Positions 39,873 through 46,450 of a DNA stretch of 46,450 nucleotides are shown in pieces (position 1 is the first letter of the stretch; every line of letters begins with the position of its first letter). The notes under the pieces are model-generated. The model was not told where the DNA came from. It worked only from the letters and a program-made list of their open reading frames with translations, and ran no database searches. The position numbers and the translations under genes were made by a program. Origin of the DNA: Serratia plymuthica NBRC 102599 (lineage in GTDB: Bacteria; Pseudomonadota; Gammaproteobacteria; Enterobacterales; Enterobacteriaceae); NCBI RefSeq assembly GCF_001590925.1, contig NZ_BCTU01000038.1:1-46450 (forward strand). The letters are read 5' to 3'.

Positions 39873-40736
39873 TCACTCGATGTTCTGGATCTGCTCGCGC
39901 ATTTGCTCGATCAGCACTTTCAGTTCGATAGCGGAAGTGGTGACTTCGGCATTAATCGACTTGGAGGCCAGCGTGTTCGATTCGCGGTTAAACTCCTGCA
40001 TCATAAAGTCGAGGCGGCGGCCCACGGCTTCTTTCTTCTTCAGGATGTTATGCGTTTCTTTTACGTGGGCTTCCAGACGGTCCAGCTCTTCGGCAACGTC
40101 AATACGTTGCGCCATCAACACCAGCTCCTGTTCCAGGCGAGTGTTTTCCAACTGCACCTGAGCTTCTTCCAGCTTGCTGACCAGGCGCTCACGCTGCCAT
40201 TGCAGGATGTTTGGCATCTGGGCGCGCACTTTGATCACTTCGGCGCTGACGCCGTCGAGGCGCTGTTCGATCAGGGCTTTCAGCGCGGTGCCTTCGCTTT
40301 CGCGAGCGGTGATGAAATCATCCAATGCGCTGTCCAGAGCCTGCATCAGCTGTGCGCTGATGGCGTCCAGATCCTGCTCCTGAGCAGACATCACGCCCGG
40401 CCAACGCAAGACGTCGATAGGATCGATTTCCCCTTCGTCGCTCTGCATTTTTACCCAGTTGGCGGCTTCAACCAGCTGTTTAGCCAGTTTTTCGTTCAGG
40501 ATCAGCGAGCTTTGCGCGCTCGGGTCCAGCTCGAAGCGCAGGTTGCATTCCACTTTGCCACGGGTCAGACGGCCACGGATACGTTCGCGGATCACCGGCT
40601 CCAGGCTGCGGAATTGTTCCGGTAAACGGATGTAGGTTTCTAGATAGCGTTGGTTAACGGAACGCAGCTCCCAAGCTGCGCTGCCCCATTCACCCTTGAT
40701 TTCACTCCGTGCGTAGGCGGTCATGCTGCGGATCAT
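39873..40736 (-). CDS. yicC: YicC, stress-associated endoribonuclease family protein
   Basis: 287 residues, exactly the E. coli length. YicC/YloC proteins have been described as Mn-dependent endoribonucleases; in E. coli YicC affects decay of the RyhB RNA. The N-terminus MIRSMTAYARSEIKGEWGSAAWELRSVNQRYLET and the C-terminal DUF1732-type MQEFNRESNTLASKSINAEVTTSAIELKVLIEQMREQIQNIE are both present. Divergent from rph; its -10 may be the minus-strand TATAAT at 40775-40770. Confidence 0.95.
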   Translation of the reverse strand: MIRSMTAYARSEIKGEWGSAAWELRSVNQRYLETYIRLPEQFRSLEPVIRERIRGRLTRGKVECNLRFELDPSAQSSLILNEKLAKQLVEAANWVKMQSDEGEIDPIDVLRWPGVMSAQEQDLDAISAQLMQALDSALDDFITARESEGTALKALIEQRLDGVSAEVIKVRAQMPNILQWQRERLVSKLEEAQVQLENTRLEQELVLMAQRIDVAEELDRLEAHVKETHNILKKKEAVGRRLDFMMQEFNRESNTLASKSINAEVTTSAIELKVLIEQMREQIQNIE

Positions 40737-40796
40737 TGATGCGTACCCGTAATAGGAAAAGATGGAACGATTATAACGTTGGACCTCCGGGCAGGA

Positions 40797-40825
40797 TAGG
40801 CATTACGTCACGAAGCCCGTATAAT
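40797..40825 (+). promoter_or_regulatory. Candidate rph-pyrE promoter
   Basis: TAGGCA (40797-40802), a 17-base spacer and a consensus TATAAT (40820-40825), 37 bases before the rph ATG. Both yicC and rph promoters fit in this 126-base divergent gap. Confidence 0.6.
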
Positions 40826-40862
40826 GCGCAGCCAATCGTAGATTAGAAGCCGGAGAGAACCC

Positions 40863-41579
40863 ATGCGTCCTGCAGGCAGAGCACCACAACAAGTTCGCCC
40901 ACTGACATTGACCCGTCACTATACCAAACACGCTGAAGGTTCAGTGCTGGTTGAGTTTGGCGATACCAAAGTTTTGTGCACCGCCACGGTAGAAGAGGGC
41001 GTTCCGCGCTTCTTGAAAGGTCAGGGCCAGGGTTGGATCACCGCCGAATACGGCATGCTGCCGCGCTCCACCCACAGCCGTAACGCTCGCGAGGCCGCAA
41101 AAGGCAAGCAGGGCGGCCGTACGCTGGAAATTCAGCGCCTGATCGCCCGTTCGCTGCGTGCGGCGGTCGATCTGAAAAAACTGGGTGAGTTCACCATTAC
41201 CCTGGATTGCGACGTACTGCAGGCTGATGGCGGCACCCGTACCGCCTCCATTTCCGGTGCCTGCGTTGCGCTGGCTGATGCGCTTAATGCATTGGTTGCT
41301 GCGGGCAAACTGAAGGCCAACCCAATGAAAGGGCTGGTGGCTGCAGTGTCTGTCGGTATCGTCAAGGGCGAAGCGCTGTGCGATCTGGAGTACGTCGAAG
41401 ACTCTGCGGCAGAAACCGATATGAACGTGGTGATGATGGAAGACGGCCGCATGATCGAGGTGCAGGGCACCGCCGAGGGCGAACCCTTCAGCCACGACGA
41501 GCTGTTGGCGCTATTGGCGCTGGCTCGAGGGGGCATCGAAACCATCTTCCAGGCGCAGAAAGCGGCGCTGGCAGAGTAA
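40863..41579 (+). CDS. rph: RNase PH
   Basis: Phosphorolytic 3'-5' exoribonuclease that trims tRNA 3' ends. The PH-domain core is complete: [45 protein letters not shown] at the N-terminus, the phosphate-site segment [22 protein letters not shown] and the C-terminal [19 protein letters not shown]. It is 238 residues, the full enterobacterial length, so it is intact, unlike the frameshifted rph allele of E. coli K-12. In this operon translation of rph to its end influences attenuation before pyrE. Confidence 0.98.
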   Translation: MRPAGRAPQQVRPLTLTRHYTKHAEGSVLVEFGDTKVLCTATVEEGVPRFLKGQGQGWITAEYGMLPRSTHSRNAREAAKGKQGGRTLEIQRLIARSLRAAVDLKKLGEFTITLDCDVLQADGGTRTASISGACVALADALNALVAAGKLKANPMKGLVAAVSVGIVKGEALCDLEYVEDSAAETDMNVVMMEDGRMIEVQGTAEGEPFSHDELLALLALARGGIETIFQAQKAALAE

Positions 41580-41584
41580 TTTTT

Positions 41585-41610
41585 AAGGCGACTGAAGAGT
41601 CGCCTTTTTT
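41585..41610 (+). terminator. rph-pyrE intercistronic attenuator
   Basis: Stem AAGGCGACT/AGTCGCCTT with loop GAAG followed by six T, just 5 bases past the rph stop. In E. coli the corresponding hairpin is the UTP-sensitive attenuator: ribosomes coupled to polymerase at the end of rph prevent its formation. The close stop-to-stem distance supports the same mechanism. Confidence 0.85.
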
Positions 41611-41672
41611 ACGCCCGACTATCGGGTGGCAGTAATAACAGATCTAACAGACCCAGACGAGGAGAAGCAGTA

Positions 41673-42314
41673 ATGAAAGCCTATCAGCGCCAGTTTATCG
41701 AGTTCGCGCTTAACAAGCAGGTATTGAAATTCGGTGAGTTCACTCTGAAATCCGGCCGTACCAGCCCGTATTTCTTTAATGCCGGCCTGTTTAATACCGG
41801 GCGTGATCTCGCGTTGTTAGGACGCTTCTACGCCGAAGCGCTGATGGACTCCGGCATCGATTTTGATCTGCTGTTTGGCCCGGCATACAAAGGTATCCCG
41901 ATCGCCACCACCACGGCGGTAGCGCTGGCGGAACACCATGAACGCGACGTACCTTACTGCTTTAACCGTAAAGAAGCCAAAACCCACGGCGAAGGCGGCA
42001 CTTTGGTGGGCAGCCCGCTGCAGGGCCGAGTGATGCTGGTGGACGATGTGATCACCGCCGGCACCGCAATCCGTGAGTCGATGGAAATCATCGGTGCCAG
42101 CGGTGCGACGTTGGCTGGGGTGTTGATCTCCCTGGACCGTCAGGAACGCGGGCGTGCGGAGATTTCGGCTATTCAGGAAGTCGAGCGCGACTATCACTGT
42201 AAGGTGATTTCCATTGTGACGCTGAAAGATCTGATTGCTTATCTGGAAGAGAAACCGGAAATGGCGGCGAGTCTGGCGGCGGTGCGCGCCTATCGTGAAC
42301 AGTACGGAGTTTAA
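41673..42314 (+). CDS. pyrE: Orotate phosphoribosyltransferase
   Basis: Converts orotate and PRPP to OMP in pyrimidine synthesis. The PRPP-binding motif [14 protein letters not shown] is at about residues 119-132, and the N-terminal [21 protein letters not shown] is conserved. It is 213 residues, the E. coli length. GAGGAG precedes the ATG by about 8 bases. Expression depends on the attenuator after rph. Confidence 0.98.
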   Translation: MKAYQRQFIEFALNKQVLKFGEFTLKSGRTSPYFFNAGLFNTGRDLALLGRFYAEALMDSGIDFDLLFGPAYKGIPIATTTAVALAEHHERDVPYCFNRKEAKTHGEGGTLVGSPLQGRVMLVDDVITAGTAIRESMEIIGASGATLAGVLISLDRQERGRAEISAIQEVERDYHCKVISIVTLKDLIAYLEEKPEMAASLAAVRAYREQYGV

Positions 42315-42327
42315 CGCGCTATTCACG

Positions 42328-42357
42328 TTGTCAGGCGCGCCAAAACGCGCCTGACAA
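42328..42357. terminator. Hairpin between convergent pyrE and slmA
   Basis: A perfect 12-bp stem TTGTCAGGCGCG/CGCGCCTGACAA with a six-base loop sits between the stop codons. No long T tract follows on either strand, so it may act by RNA stabilisation or as a weak bidirectional terminator. Confidence 0.6.
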
Positions 42358-42361
42358 CGGT

Positions 42362-42958
42362 TTATTGCAGCTGTGCCGCCAGCAGCGGCCAGCGGCCGTC
42401 GAAGTCTTGCGTAGGACGGTAACGGAACTCGGAGCGCACGTAGCGTGACAGCATACCTTCGCAGAATGCCAGCAGTTGGCTGGCCAGCAGTGTTTCATCC
42501 ACGACAAAGCCTTTGCCTTCCCGCAGTTTGCGCTCTTTCAGTACCTGCCGCAGCTGCGCCTCTATACGTTCAAACAGCTGGCTGATCCTTCCCTGCAAGC
42601 GGTCCTGCTCAAACATCAGCGCATGGCCGGTCATGATGCGCGTCAGGCCAGGGTTACGTTCGGCAAACCCCAAGATCAGCAACAGGATCAGGCGCAGGCG
42701 GTTAAAGGTTTCTTTTTCGTCCTGCAGGATCAGGTTGATGCGCGTTATCAGGCTGTCTTCAATAAATTCGATCAGACTGTCGAACATCCGTGTTTTGCTG
42801 GGAAAATGCCGATACAACGCAGCTTCGGAGACACCGACGTTAGCGGCCAGTTTCGCAGTGGTGATACGCTGGCTGCCGTCGCTGGATTCCAGCATTTGGG
42901 CTAACGCCTGCAGTATTTCCTCGCGCCTGTTCCTTTTGGTATTTTCTTTTTCTGCCAT
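42362..42958 (-). CDS. slmA: SlmA (Ttk), nucleoid occlusion factor
   Basis: TetR-fold DNA-binding protein that, bound to chromosomal SBS sites, blocks FtsZ ring assembly over the nucleoid. The N-terminal [42 protein letters not shown] (about residues 29-67) is nearly identical to E. coli. It is 198 residues, the same length. It is downstream of dut in the same orientation, separated by 259 bases that contain a separate palindrome, so it likely has its own promoter. Confidence 0.97.
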   Translation of the reverse strand: MAEKENTKRNRREEILQALAQMLESSDGSQRITTAKLAANVGVSEAALYRHFPSKTRMFDSLIEFIEDSLITRINLILQDEKETFNRLRLILLLILGFAERNPGLTRIMTGHALMFEQDRLQGRISQLFERIEAQLRQVLKERKLREGKGFVVDETLLASQLLAFCEGMLSRYVRSEFRYRPTQDFDGRWPLLAAQLQ

Positions 42959-43018
42959 GTCTGATTAGACCCTTGCTAAAACTGCTTAGACTTTCGGAAA
43001 CCCGCGCACCGGCCATTG

Positions 43019-43032
43019 CAGAGAGATCTCTG
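43019..43032. promoter_or_regulatory. 14-bp palindrome upstream of slmA
   Basis: CAGAGAGATCTCTG is a perfect palindrome about 60 bases upstream of the slmA start. It does not match the SlmA-binding consensus (GTGAGTACTCAC) and could be an operator for an unknown regulator. A separate 10-bp dyad AAACCTTGCC/GGCAAGGTTT (43132-43141 and 43166-43175) lies nearer dut. Confidence 0.4.
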
Positions 43033-43217
43033 TGCGGCTTATGTGATAGCTTTTTTACGATGCTGGGGTCAGCGGCCTTAACGACCTGTGTTCTCCGCGC
43101 GACCTGGTGTGCGCTGTAATCGTTGCCGGACAAACCTTGCCATAGAAATGTCCTTCTCTCTGGGCGGCAAGGTTTCGGACGACATTTCCCTGCCGACCAT
43201 CAAGTCTTGGGCTGCGC

Positions 43218-43676
43218 TTAGTGGCGACCCGAGTGGCCAAAGCCACCTGCGCCACGTTCGCTGCTGTCGAACTCTTCTACCAGATTGAACTCAGCTTGCA
43301 CAACAGGCACAAAGACCATTTGCGCGATACGTTCGCCGGGTTCAATGGTGAAGGATTTTTGGCCGCGGTTCCAGACGGAAACCATCAACTGACCCTGGTA
43401 GTCGGAGTCGATCAGGCCAACCAGGTTGCCCAATACCACGCCGTGCTTATGGCCCAAACCTGAGCGTGGCAAGATCACCGCCGCCAGATCGGTATCGGCA
43501 ATGTGAATAGCCAGACCGGTAGGCAGCAGCGTGGTTTCACCTGGAGCCAGTTCAACCGCGCTGTCCAGACAGGCACGCAGATCGAGGCCGGCTGAACCTG
43601 GGGTGGCGTAGGTCGGTAAAGGGAAATCCTGTCCGATACGCGGGTCGAGGATTTTAACGTCGATTTTTTTCATCAT
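43218..43676 (-). CDS. dut: dUTP pyrophosphatase
   Basis: Trimeric dUTPase that hydrolyses dUTP to dUMP, preventing uracil incorporation into DNA and feeding dTMP synthesis. All five motifs are present: [39 protein letters not shown] and the C-terminal Gly-rich [10 protein letters not shown]. It is 152 residues if the first ATG is used, or 151 from the second ATG at 43673, as in E. coli. The start lies inside the last 23 bases of coaBC, so the two genes are translationally coupled. Confidence 0.98.
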   Translation of the reverse strand: MMKKIDVKILDPRIGQDFPLPTYATPGSAGLDLRACLDSAVELAPGETTLLPTGLAIHIADTDLAAVILPRSGLGHKHGVVLGNLVGLIDSDYQGQLMVSVWNRGQKSFTIEPGERIAQMVFVPVVQAEFNLVEEFDSSERGAGGFGHSGRH

Positions 43677-44868
43677 AACGGCTGACTATCTCGTCTATTA
43701 AACGTTGGCCAAGGAGTGCCTTATCGCTCAGCGCCAGGCGCTTTTCTCCATTCTGCCAAAAAAGGTGCAAGGCATTGGTGTCACTGTTAAACCCATGCTC
43801 TGCAAGCGATACATCATTAGCGCAAATTAAATCCAGTTTCTTACGCGCCAGTTTTTGTCGCGCGTATTCTTCCACATTCTGGGTTTCGGCGGCAAACCCC
43901 ACGACAAAGGGGCGATTTTTAGTCATTGCGGCGACGCCGGCAACGATGTCGGGGTTTTTTACCATTTTGAGGATGATTTCATCACCCTGTTTTTTTATTT
44001 TTTCACCGGCGATCTGCCCGGCACGGTAATCGGCTACGGCAGCACAGGAAATGAAAATGTCCTGCTGGGCGGCGCGCTGCTGCACTGCGTGTTCCATTTC
44101 CAGCGCACTGATGACGTCTACCCGGGTTACCCACGGCGGCGTCGGCTGGTTGACCGGCCCGGCAATCAAGGTGACCTGCGCACCGCGTGCGGCGGCGGCT
44201 TGGGCGATAGAGAAGCCCATTTTACCGGAACTGTGATTGCTGATGAAACGCACCGGGTCCAGCGCTTCACGCGTTGGGCCGGCGGTGATCATAATCTTTA
44301 AATGTTGCAAATCTTGTGAAGCGGAGAAATAACCGTTCGCCAGATCGACGATGTTCAAGGGATCGAGCATGCGGCCAGGGCCAACATCACCACAAGCCTG
44401 GCTGCCGCTGTCCGGGCCCCACAGCAACATGCCGCGTGCCTGCAGCGTTTGCAGATTGGCCTGGGTGGCTGCGGCGCGATACATCTGCTGGTTCATGGCG
44501 GGCGCTGCGGTTATCGGCGCGTCGGTCGCCAGGCAAAGGGTCGTCAGCAGATCGTTGGCCATGCCGGCGGCGACGCGTGCCAGCAGATCGGCGGTAGCGG
44601 GGGCCAGGATCACTAAATCCGCCCATTTGCCGAGCTCTATGTGACCCATCGCGGCTTCGGCTGCGGGATCCAGCAGATCGTCGGAGACAGGGTAGCCGGA
44701 AACCGCCTGCAGCGTCAGCGGCGTGATGAACGCTTTCGCCGCGCCGGTCATTACCACTCGCACTTCCGCGCCTCTGTCACGCAGGCGGCGCACCAGTTCT
44801 GGGCATTTGTACGCAGCGATACCGCCACTGATGCCAAGCACAATATGTTTGCCGGAAAGTCCCGTCAT
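43654..44868 (-). CDS. coaBC: CoaBC (Dfp), phosphopantothenoylcysteine synthetase/decarboxylase
   Basis: Bifunctional coenzyme A enzyme: CoaB joins cysteine to 4'-phosphopantothenate using CTP, and CoaC (FMN) decarboxylates the product. The CoaC domain (residues 1-190) has [10 protein letters not shown], the [12 protein letters not shown] motif and the active-site Cys in [12 protein letters not shown]; the CoaB domain has [25 protein letters not shown] and the KMVKNPDIV lysine region. I start at 44868 ([12 protein letters not shown]), giving 404 residues (406 in E. coli); 44871 is an adjacent ATG and the open frame to 45021 shows no similarity. The gene overlaps dut and is divergent from radC. 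Confidence 0.97.
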   Translation of the reverse strand: MTGLSGKHIVLGISGGIAAYKCPELVRRLRDRGAEVRVVMTGAAKAFITPLTLQAVSGYPVSDDLLDPAAEAAMGHIELGKWADLVILAPATADLLARVAAGMANDLLTTLCLATDAPITAAPAMNQQMYRAAATQANLQTLQARGMLLWGPDSGSQACGDVGPGRMLDPLNIVDLANGYFSASQDLQHLKIMITAGPTREALDPVRFISNHSSGKMGFSIAQAAAARGAQVTLIAGPVNQPTPPWVTRVDVISALEMEHAVQQRAAQQDIFISCAAVADYRAGQIAGEKIKKQGDEIILKMVKNPDIVAGVAAMTKNRPFVVGFAAETQNVEEYARQKLARKKLDLICANDVSLAEHGFNSDTNALHLFWQNGEKRLALSDKALLGQRLIDEIVSRYDEKNRR

Positions 44869-45051
44869 CATGATTGTCCGATTGAAAACCGAAAGATGCG
44901 CCATTTTAGCATAACCGCCAGACAGGTGAGCGATTCCGCTGTCTCTGCAGCTTGTTACATTGCGCTTTGCGCAGTACTTCGCAATGTTATCAAACACCTG
45001 TCGTTCCCCTTTGTTCCGCATGGCATGCTTGGACGCTTTCGGGGGGTGATG

Positions 45052-45735
45052 ATGAGCAGTCAGGTAATGACCTTGTGGCCGGGAGCGCTTGCGCCCCGGG
45101 AAAAGTTACTGCGGTACGGCGCGGCGGCGCTGTCCGATGCGGAGTTGCTGGCGATTTTTCTGCGTACCGGCTTTCCCGGCCTGCATGTCATGCAACTGGC
45201 GGAGCAGTTGTTGGGGCAGTTTGGCTCGCTGTATCATCTGATGTCGGCAGACCATCAGGTTTTCTGCAGCCACAAAGGATTGGGTAATTCGAGCTATGCG
45301 CAGCTTCAGGCGATTTCAGAATTGGCGTTTCGCTTCTTTTCCGGCCATCTGGCGCAGGAAAACGCCATGCTCAATCCCAAAATAACGCAGCATTATCTGC
45401 AAAGCTTACTGGCTCACCGTGAGCGGGAGGTGTTTTTGGTATTGTTTTTAGACAATCAGCACCGCGTTATTCGCCATCAGGAGATGTTTGCTGGTACCAT
45501 CAGCAGCGTCGTCGTGCACCCGAGAGAAATTGTGCGTGAAGCGTTGAAGGCTAATGCGGCCGCCATTATTCTGGCGCATAATCATCCTTCGGGTAAGGCT
45601 GAACCCAGTCACGCTGACCGTTTGATAACAGAGCATGTGGTTAATGCCTGCCTGTTATTGGAGATCCGAGTGCTCGATCATTTGGTGATAGGTCGGGGTG
45701 AATGCGTCTCTTTTGCCGAGCGCGGATGGCTTTAA
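45052..45735 (+). CDS. radC: RadC family JAMM-domain protein
   Basis: RadC/YicR family protein; the old repair role of radC was reassigned to a recG allele, and the true function is unknown. An N-terminal helix-hairpin-helix region ([20 protein letters not shown]) precedes the MPN+/JAMM metalloprotease-like motif [14 protein letters not shown] (about residues 176-189), with the upstream Glu in [12 protein letters not shown] use the ATG at 45052 (227 residues, E. coli about 222), with a G-rich site 5 bases upstream; 45049 is an adjacent ATG. Divergent from coaBC; it shares the 183-base gap. Confidence 0.88.
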   Translation: MSSQVMTLWPGALAPREKLLRYGAAALSDAELLAIFLRTGFPGLHVMQLAEQLLGQFGSLYHLMSADHQVFCSHKGLGNSSYAQLQAISELAFRFFSGHLAQENAMLNPKITQHYLQSLLAHREREVFLVLFLDNQHRVIRHQEMFAGTISSVVVHPREIVREALKANAAAIILAHNHPSGKAEPSHADRLITEHVVNACLLLEIRVLDHLVIGRGECVSFAERGWL

Positions 45736-45749
45736 GCGATTTTTTCGCG

Positions 45750-45767
45750 ATCCTTCGGGGATCTTTA
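45750..45767 (+). terminator. Weak terminator after radC
   Basis: GATCC/GGATC with a TTCGG loop followed by TTT, 14 bases past the radC stop. Short stem and short T run; uncertain. Confidence 0.5.
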
Positions 45768-45779
45768 GCTGTTCGGGAC

Positions 45780-45808
45780 TTGAGCACTTACGCCTCAGAG
45801 CGTATACT
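45780..45808 (+). promoter_or_regulatory. Promoter of rpmB-rpmG
   Basis: TTGAGC (45780-45785), a 17-base spacer and TATACT (45803-45808) make a strong sigma-70 promoter; RNA should begin near 45815, leaving a leader of about 184 nt before rpmB. Confidence 0.75.
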
Positions 45809-45840
45809 ACGCCACCTTTGAGAATCTTGGGTTTGGCGTA

Positions 45841-45932
45841 AGAGCCTATCTCAGCAGGTTTCTAACCTGATGTGTGGTTTCTGACCTGATGACGGGAGTC
45901 TCCTCAGTATGGAGTTTGCTGAGATGGGCTCT
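45841..45932 (+). promoter_or_regulatory. Structured 5' leader of rpmB-rpmG
   Basis: AGAGCCTATCTCAGCA (45841-45856) pairs with TGCTGAGATGGGCTCT (45917-45932): 15 Watson-Crick pairs and one G-U. Inside the closed region are a 16-base direct repeat differing at one base, GGTTTCTAACCTGATG (45857-45872) and GGTTTCTGACCTGATG (45876-45891), and a small hairpin CAGGTT/AACCTG (45855-45869) that competes at its edge with the long stem. No T tract follows. It looks like a regulatory leader, perhaps a ribosomal-protein autoregulation site; no known leader class was recognised. Confidence 0.6.
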
Positions 45933-45977
45933 AAAAGCCTGACGAGGCGGCCATACCCTATACGAAGCTCGAGCTGA

Positions 45978-46414
<437 letters not shown>

Positions 46415-46434
46415 TTTTAGTGGATTAATAAAAA

Positions 46435-46450
46435 CCCAGCTTAGGCTGGG
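46435..46450 (+). terminator. Terminator after rpmG, cut by the window end
   Basis: The stem CCCAGC/GGCTGGG-type hairpin with loop TTAG is visible, 20 bases past rpmG; any T tract lies beyond the window. Confidence 0.7.

Overview
The window is a gene-dense enterobacterial chromosome segment. Protein sequences and gene order are close to Escherichia coli/Salmonella but clearly diverged. Block order, accessory genes and GC-rich codon use fit Serratia or a near relative in the Yersiniaceae; this placement is inferred from recall, not from a search. No rRNA, tRNA, prophage, insertion sequence or CRISPR array was recognised.

Left block (1-21200) follows the E. coli 87-minute region: mobB-mobA (molybdenum cofactor nucleotide attachment), yihD-srkA-dsbA (envelope stress and disulfide formation), yihG, polA, Spot 42 RNA (spf), engB, a GGA-rich CsrA-sequestering RNA at the csrC locus, yihI, a 57-residue small membrane ORF, hemN, the small protein yshB, the nitrogen operon glnA-glnL-glnG with a sigma-54/NtrC promoter, then typA, yihX, yihY-dtd and fabY.

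Right block (21230-46450) follows the E. coli 82-minute region: yicH, xanP, gltS, recG-trmH-spoT-rpoZ, gmk, ligB, yicG, yicC, rph-pyrE, slmA, dut-coaBC, radC, rpmB-rpmG. In E. coli the two blocks are far apart; here they meet between fabY and yicH. Inside the right block, between ligB and yicC, sits a small variable region: a divergent MFS transporter/LysR pair, a DUF3574-type lipoprotein, a NupC-type nucleoside transporter and an unrecognised 129-residue protein with a Myb/SANT-like C-terminus.

Functional links: glnA/glnL/glnG form the nitrogen regulatory circuit; spoT-rpoZ-gmk concern (p)ppGpp, RNA polymerase and GMP supply; xanP, pyrE, dut, gmk and the NupC-like protein concern nucleotide uptake and pools; yihI and engB touch ribosome GTPases, with typA, rpmB and rpmG as further translation genes. 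Nearly everything is core genome. The least explained items are the structured leader of rpmB, a duplicated hairpin element between yicH and xanP, the small ORF between yihI and hemN, and several inverted repeats in intergenic gaps. I did not find a clearly new multi-gene system.
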